Source: UBA7398 sp947491605 (GTDB lineage: Bacteria > Actinomycetota > Actinomycetes > Nanopelagicales > Nanopelagicaceae). From it: 63,262 nucleotides of DNA. The stretch is taken from NCBI GenBank assembly GCA_947491605.1, contig CANLJW010000002.1:1-63262 (forward strand), given 5' to 3'. How positions within the stretch are numbered: position 1 is the stretch's first letter; each line of letters begins with the position of its first letter. Position numbers and translations under genes: made by a program. Of this stretch, positions 1 through 9,659 are shown piece after piece. Below the pieces are notes generated by a model. The model searched no databases and was not told where the DNA came from. It saw nothing but the letters and a program-made list of their open reading frames with translations.

Positions 1-302
1 ATATAAGGACGACGTTTTCTGCCAGCAGCCAACATGCCCTCTGAAAAATCTAGCGCAGTTACAGATGCACCCGCTTTTGCCAACGGCTCACTTGATGAAC
101 CAGTCCCGGCAGCTAAATCAAGAATTTGCATTCCGGTCGTTGGTGCAATTAAATTCTTAACTTTTTTTCGCCAAGCACGAGTTCTACCTAAACTAAGAAT
201 GTCGTTAGCAATGTCATAGCGCCGTGCGACACCATCGAACATGGCAGCTATCTCATCAGGGTTCTTATTGAGATCCGCCCGTCTACCATTTTCCTTAGTC
301 AC
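1..302 (-). CDS. menG: Demethylmenaquinone methyltransferase MenG/UbiE (3' end outside the window)
   Basis: SAM-dependent C-methylation of demethylmenaquinone, the last step of menaquinone synthesis. About 100 N-terminal codons are present; the rest lies beyond base 1. Seen: the family N-terminus MFDGVARRYD at residues 21-30, a TRAWRK segment at 41-46, SAM motif I LDLAAGTG at 61-68 and ALDFSEGML at 83-91. The GTG at 302 is the only upstream start in frame before a stop. An AGGAGG lies directly against this GTG with no spacer, which is unusual, so the exact start is uncertain. It is divergent from menF with a 73-base gap, and the neighbours confirm the pathway. Confidence 0.93.
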   Translation of the reverse strand, partial: MTKENGRRADLNKNPDEIAAMFDGVARRYDIANDILSLGRTRAWRKKVKNLIAPTTGMQILDLAAGTGSSSEPLAKAGASVTALDFSEGMLAAGRKRRPY

Positions 303-375
303 CCTCCTATCTTTGCGCGTAGTACGCTGACCTACAAATTCAAGGGTGCGCTAATCGGCTATTAGGGAGATTTTC

Positions 376-1602
376 GTGAATCAAAGATTCACCACCGAAC
401 TTCTTGGTGATCACCCTGCCCTACTCGAAATCAGTATTGAAAACGAAATTGAGATTACTGCTTGGGTGCGCGGTGGCGGCGGCTTAATTGGTTTCGGTGA
501 ATATAAAAGGTTCGTAGTTTCGGGCCCAGAGCGTTTTGAAAAGGCTCGCGCTTGGTGGCGGAATGAATTACAGAATTTTGATATCGAAAACAACGTATTA
601 GGCAGCGGAACTGGCCCAATACTCTTTTCCTCGTTTGCATTCTCCGAAACTGAAGACTCGATATTAATAATTCCAAACGTGGTGATTGGTGAGAAAAAAG
701 GTAAATCATGGATAAGTTGGATTGGAAATAAACCACAACCAAAACTCTCTCAAATTAGCACCGACAAAAAGCCATTAGAATTGCGGTGGAGCGGTAGCAA
801 CGGCGTCGAGTGGCAAGCGCGCGTTTCGCAAGCGATTGCAGAAATCAAAGATAACTCACTAGAGAAAGTTGTGCTCGCTAGATTTATAGATTGCCAAGTT
901 ACGCCACAAATAAGTGCACAGCGAATCCTACGAAATTTAGCTGCCGAGTATCCAGCAACCTGGATTTTTTCAAATAACGGTTTAGTTGGTGCAACGCCAG
1001 AACTGCTGGTGCGGCTTAGTAAATCTTTAGTTACATCTCGAATTTTGGCTGGCACAATTCGCAAAACTGGAAATGATGAAAAAGACTTAGCGTTGGCTGG
1101 CTCGTTAGCCCGTTCATCAAAAGATTTAGAAGAACATGAGTACGCGGTTAGATCAGTTGCGGATGTATTAGCCCCTATTTGTACATCAACCAACGTTCCT
1201 GAAATTCCATTTGTTTTGCACTTGGCAAATGTCATGCACCTTGCAACTGATGTAACTGGCGTACTCACAGATTCGGCTAGCCCTACAGATATCTTCGAAT
1301 TAGCTCACAAACTTCATCCATCCGCAGCTGTATGCGGAACGCCGACGCCGTTAGCAAAGAAAACCATCAACGATATTGAAGGTATCTCTCGAGGTAGGTA
1401 TGCCGGACCCATTGGCTGGATAGATGCACGCGGAGATGGCGAATTAGGAATTGCGCTTCGATGTGGCCAAATAAGTAATGATGCAAAAAGTATCCGGTTG
1501 TTTGCCGGCTGCGGCATCGTAAATGGCTCCAACCCTGAGAGTGAATACGCAGAAAGCCAAGCTAAATTATTACCGATACGAAGTGCGTTAGAGCGCCACT
1601 AA
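376..1602 (+). CDS. menF: Isochorismate synthase MenF
   Basis: Converts chorismate to isochorismate, the entry step of menaquinone synthesis; cytosolic and Mg-dependent. 408 residues, normal for the family. The C-terminal chorismate-binding domain is clear: HPSAAVCGTPT near 314-324, GRYAGPIGW at 340-348 and GCGIVNGSNPESE near 379-391. The GTG start at 376 has an AGGGAGA ribosome site seven bases upstream. It runs convergent with menD and the two coding regions overlap by 15 bases. EntC/DhbC-type enzymes share this fold, but the men neighbours point to MenF. Confidence 0.93.
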   Translation: MNQRFTTELLGDHPALLEISIENEIEITAWVRGGGGLIGFGEYKRFVVSGPERFEKARAWWRNELQNFDIENNVLGSGTGPILFSSFAFSETEDSILIIPNVVIGEKKGKSWISWIGNKPQPKLSQISTDKKPLELRWSGSNGVEWQARVSQAIAEIKDNSLEKVVLARFIDCQVTPQISAQRILRNLAAEYPATWIFSNNGLVGATPELLVRLSKSLVTSRILAGTIRKTGNDEKDLALAGSLARSSKDLEEHEYAVRSVADVLAPICTSTNVPEIPFVLHLANVMHLATDVTGVLTDSASPTDIFELAHKLHPSAAVCGTPTPLAKKTINDIEGISRGRYAGPIGWIDARGDGELGIALRCGQISNDAKSIRLFAGCGIVNGSNPESEYAESQAKLLPIRSALERH

Positions 1603-3171
1603 TTCGCGATATTTTTTTAGCACGTTTGCAATCGTATCTGCGTTGGCATCGCGATGCGGAACTTTAACTACTACTACCCGAATACCTTCCTGGTGGTGCA
1701 CAATTTCGTGGCTTAAGTCAGCAGTGTTTTTAACTATAACATTTGAGATTCCATAACTCGCGGCAACTTTTGCAATATCAATCCCGTGTGGCGTTCCAAA
1801 AATACTTTCGAAGCCCGCGATGCCCCGTTGTGGCAAAGTAGAGAAGATTCCACCACCATCGTTGTCGATAACTATCAAAAGTAAATTAACGGCCTCGGCA
1901 TTGGTCAACGCTGCAACATCATGCAAAAAACCTAGATCTCCAATTACAGCAATAGCTTTTTGATATCGGGTTGCAATTCCCATTGCGACCGAGATGTTCC
2001 CGTCAATTCCGGCCAAGCCACGATTAGCGTAGGTAGTAAGGCCACCTCTTGGAGTTGCAAAACTCTCTAAATCTCGAATCGGTCTAGATGATGAAATGAA
2101 TAACGCGGAACCATCTTTAATTTCTGCTGCGATAAATTTTGCAATTGAACCTTCGCACCAATCTGGTAACTCACTGATTGATTTTGCGGCTAACAATTCA
2201 AATTTCTGCCAGAGCGCAAACCAATCATTATCGCGCGCGATGTTACTTTCAATTTTTGGAATGTTAAAGAGTTTTTCATCAGCAGTTCTAGCAGTATCTA
2301 CGCTCTCCATGCGCGGATCGATTACAACTAACCGTTTTGCTCCTAAAATATAGTTATTTATTGATCGTGAAAGCGTGGTTCTGCCAATCACAAAAGTTAC
2401 ATCTGGATTGAGTTGGGATCTCACATTTTCATCAGAAAGCAAGATTGGTGCATGCGCTATCGCGTCTTTAAAGGCTAGTGGATCCTCAGTGATAATCGGT
2501 GCGCTTATAGATTTTGCAAAAGCAACTATTTCGCTTACTGCAAACCCAGCCCGATCATGCCCGACGATTAAAACGTTGCGGAGACCGATATTTTTCAAAG
2601 CCTTCGTGGCTCGTAATTTTTCTTTTGGTTCTGAAATATGGATTCCCACAAGCCAGTCATTTGAATCGGTAGTTAGTAGCGGTTCATCAAACTGTAAATT
2701 AAAGTGAATTGGGCCAGAACCATCCAACAATTTCTTTGCATCGAATGCGGTAGCAGTATCTATGCTGGCTCTCACAAAGCTATTAAATATTTCATTCTGA
2801 TTTGTAGTTTGATTTGCGCCAGTTTTACGTAACCGCGCTGGCCGATCTGCCGAAAGTATTAAAAGTTTAAGATCGCTATGGTGCGCTTCTAGAACTGCGG
2901 GATAATAATTAGCAACAGCGGTTCCACTTGTACAAATTACTGGAACATAACGATTCGTAGCTTTAGCAATTCCGAGGGCAAAGAAAGCCGCGCTCCGTTC
3001 GTCAATTCGAACATGTAATTCAATTAAACCGCGTTGATGCGCTTCGTAAAGCGCAATTGATAGCGGCGCATTGCGTGATCCCGGTGAGAGCACGAAATCA
3101 CTTATACCAAGTTCGATGAGTTGGCGGATTGTGTGGCGAGCTAAATTGGTAGCAAGATTCAAGGTTTCCAC
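1588..3171 (-). CDS. menD: SEPHCHC synthase MenD
   Basis: Thiamine-diphosphate enzyme joining 2-oxoglutarate to isochorismate to give SEPHCHC. Seen: SPGSRNAPL near residues 29-37, the ThDP-activating glutamate in DERSAAFF (Glu58), and the C-terminal cofactor site GDLGFLHD (411-418) with NDGGGIF (437-443). I chose GTG at 3171, giving 527 residues, because GGAGAG lies six bases ahead. A TTG at 3189 would add six residues. The start overlaps the end of menC by 13 bases, so translation is probably coupled. Order on this strand is menB-menC-menD. Confidence 0.94.
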   Translation of the reverse strand: METLNLATNLARHTIRQLIELGISDFVLSPGSRNAPLSIALYEAHQRGLIELHVRIDERSAAFFALGIAKATNRYVPVICTSGTAVANYYPAVLEAHHSDLKLLILSADRPARLRKTGANQTTNQNEIFNSFVRASIDTATAFDAKKLLDGSGPIHFNLQFDEPLLTTDSNDWLVGIHISEPKEKLRATKALKNIGLRNVLIVGHDRAGFAVSEIVAFAKSISAPIITEDPLAFKDAIAHAPILLSDENVRSQLNPDVTFVIGRTTLSRSINNYILGAKRLVVIDPRMESVDTARTADEKLFNIPKIESNIARDNDWFALWQKFELLAAKSISELPDWCEGSIAKFIAAEIKDGSALFISSSRPIRDLESFATPRGGLTTYANRGLAGIDGNISVAMGIATRYQKAIAVIGDLGFLHDVAALTNAEAVNLLLIVIDNDGGGIFSTLPQRGIAGFESIFGTPHGIDIAKVAASYGISNVIVKNTADLSHEIVHHQEGIRVVVVKVPHRDANADTIANVLKKYRELVAL

Positions 3172-4163
3172 CCTTCGCTCTCCAGCCAAACATCAGCGCC
3201 ACTCGCCCATGTATTTCTTATCCGATCTTGCCACCAAGTTTTCCGCTCGGGAAGCGCTGCAAAATCGGATAGCGATTTCGCGCTTGGAATGAGTGGATGC
3301 AGCGAGATACTTCCATTACTAATTTCGTTATTTCCAACATCACTTACAAATAGCGCTCCAGTTCCTAGCCCTGAGTCATAACGCAATTCTGGAAGTGCTG
3401 CTGCCAACCGAAGTTCATGGGCGATACCAACTGCCGATTCAAGCGCGCTCGAAATTACTGCAGGCAATCCGTGATGTTCCGCTAATGCGAGTGATCGACG
3501 GATTCCACCCAAAGGCGCAGCTTTTAAGATCATGATGTCGATAGCGCCAGCTATTTCTACTGCAAACGGATCTGGGGTTTTGCGAAAGAGTTCATCACCA
3601 GCAATCTTTATCGGAGCACGCAATTTGCGTTTTAATTCACGAAGTTCCGCAATTGATCCGCAAGGTTGTTCTACATATTCAAAAAATTCCCCGGTAATTT
3701 CAAATATTGCTTGCAACGCTGATTGTGCATAATTAACATCCCAATTGCCATTTACATCTACCCGAATTTTTGCTGTGGGCGCTAATGAGCGCACGATTTC
3801 TATTCGAGCTAAATCTCGCTGTAAGTCGCTCCCTACTTTTATTTTTATAGTTTTGCATCCTGGATACCAAGATAGTATTTCAGCAATTCTAATTTTGGAA
3901 TCTATCTCTGGAAGTGTGGCATTAATGGAAATTTCTTGGCGGATTGGATTCACGGTTGGTACAAATGCCGCTTCGATTCCACTCATTAGCCATGGCAATG
4001 ATTCAACTTCGCCATACTCTAAAAATGGCGAGAATTCGCCCCAACCAAAAGGCCCTTCAAATAGCGCTATTTCACGGCTTTCAATGCCGCGAAATTTTAC
4101 TTTCATCGGCAGCGTTAACACGTGTAATGAAGTTAATACTTCATCCAGAATTGCTGCACTCAT
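3159..4163 (-). CDS. menC: o-Succinylbenzoate synthase MenC
   Basis: Enolase-superfamily dehydration of SHCHC to o-succinylbenzoate. 334 residues. Visible active-site elements: KIKVG with the catalytic lysine about 109, metal ligands in VDVNGN (Asp136), EQP (Glu165) and GDE (Asp190), and the second catalytic lysine in ILKAAPLGG (about 214). ATG at 4163, six bases after the menB stop, places it second in a menB-menC-menD operon. Related dipeptide epimerases share the motifs; context decides for MenC. Confidence 0.93.
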   Translation of the reverse strand: MSAAILDEVLTSLHVLTLPMKVKFRGIESREIALFEGPFGWGEFSPFLEYGEVESLPWLMSGIEAAFVPTVNPIRQEISINATLPEIDSKIRIAEILSWYPGCKTIKIKVGSDLQRDLARIEIVRSLAPTAKIRVDVNGNWDVNYAQSALQAIFEITGEFFEYVEQPCGSIAELRELKRKLRAPIKIAGDELFRKTPDPFAVEIAGAIDIMILKAAPLGGIRRSLALAEHHGLPAVISSALESAVGIAHELRLAAALPELRYDSGLGTGALFVSDVGNNEISNGSISLHPLIPSAKSLSDFAALPERKTWWQDRIRNTWASGADVWLESEGWKP

Positions 4164-4169
4164 CGAAAA

Positions 4170-5048
4170 TTACGGACGTTTAGGGAATTTATCAAAGTCG
4201 GGTTCGCGCTTTTCTTTATACGCGTCGCGACCTTCTTGGCCCTCTTCTGTTAAATAGAAAAGCAGGGTTGCATCCCCAGCAAGTTGTTGTACGCCAGCCA
4301 ATCCATCATCTGCGGCGTTAAGTCCAGCTTTAAGAAGCCGGATTGCCATTGGCGAATGACGTAACATTTCACGGCACCAAGAAACTGTTTCGGCTTCTAG
4401 TTCTTTAACTGGAACCACGGTATTTACCAATCCCATATCAAGTGCTTCTTGGGCATCGTATTGGCGACACATAAACCAAATTTCGCGCGCTTTTTTCTGA
4501 CCGACATGTCGCGCTAACAATCCAGCGCCATAACCGCCATCAAAAGACCCAACCATCGGTCCAGTTTGACCGAACTTTGCGTTATCTGCTGCGATCGTTA
4601 AATCACAGACAACATGGAGTACATGACCGCCGCCAATTGCCCAACCAGCGACCATTGCTACAACTGGTTTAGGCGTACGGCGGATTTGTACTTGCAAATC
4701 CAAAACGTTTAACCGACCGATCCCTTTTTTCCCAAGCGCATCATTGCCAATATAACCATCATCACCGCGAACGTTTATATCGCCACCAGAACAGAACGCT
4801 TCATCACCAGCACCAGTAAAAATAATCACGCCAACTTTTTCATCATTACGCGCGAACGAAAAAGCTTTCTCTAACTCTGTGAGAGTTTCTGGTCGGAAAG
4901 CATTACGGACTTCTGGCCGATTTATTGTTATTTTTGCCATGCCTTCAGCAATTTCGTAGCGAACATCCGTGAAGTCTTCCGAACCAGCGCCACGCTCCCA
5001 CTTAGGGATGGCTCGACTACCTGGTTCTCGCTTAATCGGTTTGCTCAC
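4170..5048 (-). CDS. menB: 1,4-Dihydroxy-2-naphthoyl-CoA synthase MenB
   Basis: Crotonase-fold ring closure of o-succinylbenzoyl-CoA. 292 residues. Seen: CSGGDINVRGDDG, the oxyanion and substrate region AIGGGHVLHVVCDLTIAADNA, and FGQTGPMVGSFDGGYGA, all typical of MenB rather than of fatty-acid crotonases. GTG start at 5048 with a good GGAGG eight bases upstream. It is the first gene of the menBCD operon; the 73-base divergent gap to menE holds both promoters, with a TATATT -10-like hexamer on this strand. Confidence 0.95.
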   Translation of the reverse strand: MSKPIKREPGSRAIPKWERGAGSEDFTDVRYEIAEGMAKITINRPEVRNAFRPETLTELEKAFSFARNDEKVGVIIFTGAGDEAFCSGGDINVRGDDGYIGNDALGKKGIGRLNVLDLQVQIRRTPKPVVAMVAGWAIGGGHVLHVVCDLTIAADNAKFGQTGPMVGSFDGGYGAGLLARHVGQKKAREIWFMCRQYDAQEALDMGLVNTVVPVKELEAETVSWCREMLRHSPMAIRLLKAGLNAADDGLAGVQQLAGDATLLFYLTEEGQEGRDAYKEKREPDFDKFPKRP

Positions 5049-5106
5049 GAACTTGCCTCCATTTACTTCTAATAATTCAATATATCCGTGCCAGCGTTAT
5101 ATGGAA

Positions 5107-5112
5107 TAGCCT
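5107..5112 (+). promoter_or_regulatory. -10 hexamer TAGCCT of leaderless menE
   Basis: TAGCCT ends nine bases before the menE ATG at 5122 and there is no Shine-Dalgarno. This matches the actinobacterial TANNNT -10 with transcription starting at or next to the start codon. Confidence 0.6.
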
Positions 5113-5121
5113 AAGCGAATT

Positions 5122-6162
5122 ATGGTGCCAACCGCTAAACGAGAATTAGTTCACGCGCAAGATCAGTGGTCGATTACACAATTTTGTGCCGCGCTCACAA
5201 ATGCTTTAGCTGGTTCCGGTCCTGCGCTTGGAATCGGCAATATTTTGAGTACTAGCGTGTCGACCGATGTGGCGTTAGTAGTGACAACTAGTGGTTCTAC
5301 TGGAACACCGAAAGAAATTCACTTATCTGCAGCCGCGGTTACCGCTTCTGCAAAAGCCGCAAATACTTTCTTAAAAGCAGATGCTGGAAATAGTTGGTCG
5401 CTATTACTTCCGCTAACGCATATTGCTGGCATAAATGTTTTAGTTAGAGCGCTTCTGCTCAAGAGTGAAGTATTAGACTTTAGAAATAACTCGCAATACA
5501 CAAAAGCAGATTTCACTGCAATTGTGCCAACCCAATTAAATCGGGCGCTAACTGCTGATCATCAATTACTTAAACATTTACAAGAAGCTAAAGCGGTTCT
5601 AGTTGGCGGCGCACCGTTAGCAGAAAGTGATAAACAGAGCGCGCACGCTAACGGGATCAATGTAATTACTACTTACGGAATGTCTGAAACTTCTGGCGGT
5701 TGCATTTATAACGGGACCCCACTTGATGGCGTTGCGGTAAAAATTGTCGAAAATATTATTTATCTGCGTGGCCCAATGTTGGCCCAAGTTCCGCTGGTAG
5801 ATGGCTGGTTAAAAACTGCCGATATTGGTCGATTAGAAAATGGAAAATTAGCGGTATTTGGTCGATCTGATGATCAAATCATTTCTGGCGGCGAGAAAAT
5901 TTCGTTGAGCGTAATCGAGCAAGCCCTCTCTGAAAACTTTGAAAGTATTTTCTTGGCTTTCGCCAAACCCGATCAAGAATGGGGCGAGCGCCTTTGTATT
6001 GCCACGACTTTAGAGCTCTCACAAGATACGATTTCGCACTTCTTGAAGAATAGATTTGGTGGGTACGCAACACCTAAAGAAATTCACAAGGTAGATGAGA
6101 TTCCATTAATAGGAATTGGTAAACCAGATCGAGCAAAACTAATTGAGAGATTGGCTAAATGA
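5122..6162 (+). CDS. menE: o-Succinylbenzoate-CoA ligase MenE
   Basis: ATP-dependent adenylation and CoA ligation of o-succinylbenzoate. 346 residues, short compared with the ~480-residue Bacillus type but usual for actinobacterial MenE. Seen: P-loop TTSGSTGTPKE (55-65), adenylate-binding TYGMSETSGG near 185-194, the hinge region FGRSDDQIISGGEKIS, and the C-terminal lysine in GIGKPDRAK. Predicted leaderless start. It overlaps menA by four bases (ATGA). Confidence 0.93.
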   Translation: MVPTAKRELVHAQDQWSITQFCAALTNALAGSGPALGIGNILSTSVSTDVALVVTTSGSTGTPKEIHLSAAAVTASAKAANTFLKADAGNSWSLLLPLTHIAGINVLVRALLLKSEVLDFRNNSQYTKADFTAIVPTQLNRALTADHQLLKHLQEAKAVLVGGAPLAESDKQSAHANGINVITTYGMSETSGGCIYNGTPLDGVAVKIVENIIYLRGPMLAQVPLVDGWLKTADIGRLENGKLAVFGRSDDQIISGGEKISLSVIEQALSENFESIFLAFAKPDQEWGERLCIATTLELSQDTISHFLKNRFGGYATPKEIHKVDEIPLIGIGKPDRAKLIERLAK

Positions 6163-7028
6163 CAGCGCTTAACGAATGGGTTGGTGGGGCAAGACCGAAA
6201 ACATTGCTCGCCGCCGTAGCGCCAGTATTGGTTGGCACATCTCTAGCTGGGGTTAGCTTTAATCCAGTTCGTGCACTCTTAGCTTTAATTGTGAGCCTCG
6301 CACTGCAAATTGCAGTTAATTATGCGAACGACTATTCCGATGGCATTAAAGGAATAGATGAGGATCGAATTGGCCCAATTAGATTAGTCGGGCAAAAACT
6401 TGCGACACCAAGAGCGGTAAAAAACGCTGCCTACATTTTCTTTCTAATTGCTGCGGTTGCAGGCTTAACTTTGGCGTTACAAACATCACTTTGGTTAATT
6501 CTGGTTGGCGCTATCGCAATCTTGGCTGCATGGACCTACACCGGCGGACCAAAGCCTTACGGTTACTCCGCTCTTGGCGAAGTTTCAGTATTTCTCTTTT
6601 TTGGCGTAGTCGCGACAGCAGGAAGTTACTACGTGCAAAGTCAAGAAATTACATTTACAAGTTTGGTGCTCTCGGTTCCGATCGGCGCGCTAGCTTGTGC
6701 CATTCTTGGTTTGAATAACTTGAGAGATTTAGAAAAGGATAAAATATCCAAGAAAAATACGTTAGCAGTTATTTTGGGTGATCGCGGTGCCCGTATTTTT
6801 TATGTACTTCTACTAATGATTGCTCATTTAGCATCGCTAATTGCTACTTTTGCATCGCCTTACATTTTATTCACTTTGGTGTTACTCCCAGTTTCTGGAA
6901 GGTTAAGCAGAACTGTCCTAGATGGCGCTAAAGGTAAGGCGCTCATCCCGCTCTTAGGTAACACTGGAAAGCTACAAATGGGTTTTGCTTTTTTCATTTC
7001 AATCGCGCTCTTCGCATCTTCGCGCTAA
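6159..7028 (+). CDS. menA: 1,4-Dihydroxy-2-naphthoate polyprenyltransferase MenA
   Basis: Integral membrane UbiA-family enzyme attaching the polyprenyl tail to dihydroxynaphthoate. 289 residues with about eight hydrophobic segments. The first prenyl-diphosphate/Mg motif NDYSDGIKGIDEDR is at 57-70 and the second, NNLRDLEKDKISKK, about residue 187. Its ATG overlaps the menE stop, so the two are translationally coupled. Confidence 0.94.
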   Translation: MTALNEWVGGARPKTLLAAVAPVLVGTSLAGVSFNPVRALLALIVSLALQIAVNYANDYSDGIKGIDEDRIGPIRLVGQKLATPRAVKNAAYIFFLIAAVAGLTLALQTSLWLILVGAIAILAAWTYTGGPKPYGYSALGEVSVFLFFGVVATAGSYYVQSQEITFTSLVLSVPIGALACAILGLNNLRDLEKDKISKKNTLAVILGDRGARIFYVLLLMIAHLASLIATFASPYILFTLVLLPVSGRLSRTVLDGAKGKALIPLLGNTGKLQMGFAFFISIALFASSR

Positions 7029-7037
7029 ACTCCCGAT

Positions 7038-7292
7038 ATGCGTTATCTGCCAGTTATTTTAATATTTGCGTTCACCATTTATACGCTCGCAGATTGTGCC
7101 CGCACGCCGCAGGAATTGATTAGAAATCTTCCAAAATGGGCGTGGGTTTTAATTATTTTGCTGATTGGAACTATCGGAGCTGTGGCTTGGTATGTGGCTG
7201 GCCGACCAAAGCGGCCGCGTAATGGCGGCGGTTTCAAAAAAGGAAAAATGATTCCACCAGATGACAACCCAGATTTCTTGCGCGGTCTCTAA
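7038..7292 (+). CDS. Small membrane protein with PLDc_N (phospholipase D nuclease N-terminal) domain
   Basis: 84 residues with two membrane segments (about 3-20 and 35-53) around a TPQELIRNLPKWAWVLI linker, followed by a basic Gly/Pro-rich tail GRPKRPRNGGG. This is the PLDc_N family layout found as small stand-alone actinobacterial proteins; no catalytic HKD motif is present. Nine bases after menA, so probably co-transcribed. Function unknown. The stop codon abuts the stop of ccsB on the other strand. Confidence 0.75.
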   Translation: MRYLPVILIFAFTIYTLADCARTPQELIRNLPKWAWVLIILLIGTIGAVAWYVAGRPKRPRNGGGFKKGKMIPPDDNPDFLRGL

Positions 7293-7302
7293 TTAAAGAC
7301 CG
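7283..7302. terminator. Possible short bidirectional hairpin at the menA-operon/ccsB convergence
   Basis: CGGTCT (7283-7288) and AGACCG (7297-7302) form a six-base stem. Its eight-base loop holds parts of both opposing stop codons. There is no clear T tract on either side, so terminator function is only a suggestion. Confidence 0.25.
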
Positions 7303-8192
7303 GAGTAAGTGTGTCTTCCGGATCCCCAAACATTTACATATACATAATTAAAAAGAAATGTTGAGCCAGCAAATAGACAGAGCCAAGCTGCCTTCTTACC
7401 TTTCCAACCAGCAGTGACGCGTGCATGTAAATAAGCGGCGTAGGCAACCCAAGTTATAAATGCCCAAGTCTCTTTTGGATCCCATCCCCAATAACGACCC
7501 CAAGCAGATTCGGCCCAGATTGCGCCGGCAATAACTGCGAAAGTCCAAAGTGGAAAAACAAATGCAACTAGGCGATAAGTAAGTTGGTCAAGTACTTCAA
7601 GAGATGGCAACCGTTTCGCCCAAGCATTTCTACCACCACGTGATTCCATTCGGTCCAGAATTAAATAGGTGCCAGCGATCGTGTTTGCTAATAGAAATAC
7701 ACCACCCGAAATAATCGCAGCAGAAACATGCACAACTAACCAGGTTGATTTAAGTGCTGGAACTAATGGTGCACTTGGACGATAAAGCAGAGTAATCGCA
7801 GTACCAAGAAGTAAGAGAACTGCAATTGAAATTGGTAGTCCCAACCAACGTAAGTCAAATTTCTTTAGCGCTGCGAGATAAGCACCAGTAAATGCGAGCG
7901 CTCCGGTAATGGAGAACTCATACATGTTTCCCCACGGAACTCGATGCGCTGATAGCCCACGAGCTATTACGCCGGCAAGCAGCAATAAGAACCCGAGAAT
8001 CATTAACGCAGTTGCTATGCGCGCAACCTTTTCGGTCTTAGATCGATCAAAAACGTTGGTGCGAGTGGCGGATTCATCGCCCCGAACGGACCAAGCTGTT
8101 TCAATTGCATGCATAAAAAAAGTTATTGTGAATACAAAAAGCGATGAATAAATTAGGTTGTTAGAGAGATAGGCCAGCGAAGTTGAGCTCAT
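7293..8192 (-). CDS. ccsB: Cytochrome c biogenesis protein CcsB/ResC
   Basis: System II cytochrome c maturation: with ResB it presents haem on the outer face of the membrane and ligates it to apocytochrome c. 299 residues, about eight membrane segments. The haem-handling WWD-type signature WGRYWGWDPKETWAFITW lies near 231-248, with conserved histidines in HVSAA and in the C-terminal GSGRHTYSGL. It directly follows resB with no gap. Confidence 0.93.
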   Translation of the reverse strand: MSSTSLAYLSNNLIYSSLFVFTITFFMHAIETAWSVRGDESATRTNVFDRSKTEKVARIATALMILGFLLLLAGVIARGLSAHRVPWGNMYEFSITGALAFTGAYLAALKKFDLRWLGLPISIAVLLLLGTAITLLYRPSAPLVPALKSTWLVVHVSAAIISGGVFLLANTIAGTYLILDRMESRGGRNAWAKRLPSLEVLDQLTYRLVAFVFPLWTFAVIAGAIWAESAWGRYWGWDPKETWAFITWVAYAAYLHARVTAGWKGKKAAWLCLFAGSTFLFNYVYVNVWGSGRHTYSGL

Positions 8193-9659
8193 CTACCTCT
8201 CCTTAATCCATGTAGTTAAATCTATGATTTCTTTTTCTAATCCTTCAATATTGTTTTTAGAAAGTCCAGCAACTTCCACAACTTCACCAATTTTAATCCA
8301 AATTCGACGGCGTCGAGTAAAGAGCGAAATTAGTAAGCCCAATATGGCGAGGATACTTCCAACTAGCGCATATTGCTTTCCGGGATCTCTAACAACTTGT
8401 AAATTTACCCAAGGGGTATAACCATCAAATGTGATGGTGCCCACGCCGTTAAAGGAATAGCTTTCGCCGATTGCTAACTCTTTCAATCCAATTCGTTCCA
8501 TCTTTGACGTATCAAGCCGATAAACCGATTGCGGAATGCCATCATCCATACCAAGATCACCTTGGAAAACCGAAAGTAAAAGTCGTGGGTCTAACGCTTC
8601 TGGAAAGGATGAAAATGCACCGCGGCTTGCGCTCCGATCAGCTGTCGGAATAAATGATCCAACAAATCCAATCTGTGGCTCCATATCTGGAATCTTGATG
8701 GTGCCAGCAGAAGTTAAGTTTGCATCTTGTGGTAAAAATGGGACTGCGCCTTGAAAAATTACATCGCCAGATTTATCTGTAACTGTTACCAACGGCGAAT
8801 AACCATTAGCTTGTAGAAATACCCGAGTGCTGCCAAAAGTAAGTGGGCTATTAACTTTTATTATTTTTGTTTTAGATGCACCGCCAACCACATCAGATGC
8901 TGAAGCGGTAAGTGTGTAATCAATCGGTGCGTTAGTTCCTAAGTCATATTCGGCTTTAAAGTTCGTTAAAGTAAGAGAAAATGGGTTGAGATTTTCTACT
9001 TTGAAGAATCTTCCAGCCGTCAAATTGTCATAACTTGTTGGGGTATTTATAAAGCGTTCGCCAATATTTACGATCGCCTCGCCGCGCATTCCTAGAACCG
9101 AGCTCGAGCCGATGCCAACTAAAACAACAATTAACGAAAGATGAAACAGTAAATTTCCGGTTTCACGGGCATAACCTTTTTCAGCTGAAATTGAATTTGG
9201 ATTATGGCGAATTCGAAAACGATTTTTCTTCAACCAAGTCTCGGCGTTAGCTAGCGCGATGGTGGAGTCACAATCAACAACGCGATGGAACTCTAACCGG
9301 TTTAAATTTTTAGGAGTAAGAGGTGGCTTTGCACCAATTGCTTTGAAGTGTTCCCAAGATCTAGGTAACACACACCCAACAAGTGAGATGAAAAGCAGCA
9401 AATAGATTGCGGAAAACCATGGTGACCCGTAAACATCAAATAGTTTTAGTCGATCCATCCATTCGGCAACGTCTGGGTTGTTATTGAAATACTCCCGAAC
9501 TTTCATTGGGTTTTGGGTGCGTTGCGGAAATATCGATCCTGGGATTGCACCAATACCAAGCAATAGGAGCAAAATTAAAGCGGTACGCATGCTGGTGAGC
9601 TGGCGCCATAAATATCGGAAGAAGCCAACTCCAGTTAATTCAAGAGTGTTATCTGACAT
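8193..9659 (-). CDS. resB: Cytochrome c biogenesis protein ResB
   Basis: System II partner of CcsB. 488 residues: three N-terminal membrane segments (near 20-45, 75-95 and 170-190), a large extracytoplasmic domain, and a last membrane segment near 425-445 followed by a basic stretch RRRRIWIK. The start overlaps the ccdA stop. Typical ResB phrases are GAIPGSIFPQR and LFHLSLIVVLVGIG. The operon order phosphatase-tlpA-ccdA-resB-ccsB is widespread in actinobacteria. Confidence 0.93.
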   Translation of the reverse strand: MSDNTLELTGVGFFRYLWRQLTSMRTALILLLLLGIGAIPGSIFPQRTQNPMKVREYFNNNPDVAEWMDRLKLFDVYGSPWFSAIYLLLFISLVGCVLPRSWEHFKAIGAKPPLTPKNLNRLEFHRVVDCDSTIALANAETWLKKNRFRIRHNPNSISAEKGYARETGNLLFHLSLIVVLVGIGSSSVLGMRGEAIVNIGERFINTPTSYDNLTAGRFFKVENLNPFSLTLTNFKAEYDLGTNAPIDYTLTASASDVVGGASKTKIIKVNSPLTFGSTRVFLQANGYSPLVTVTDKSGDVIFQGAVPFLPQDANLTSAGTIKIPDMEPQIGFVGSFIPTADRSASRGAFSSFPEALDPRLLLSVFQGDLGMDDGIPQSVYRLDTSKMERIGLKELAIGESYSFNGVGTITFDGYTPWVNLQVVRDPGKQYALVGSILAILGLLISLFTRRRRIWIKIGEVVEVAGLSKNNIEGLEKEIIDLTTWIKER

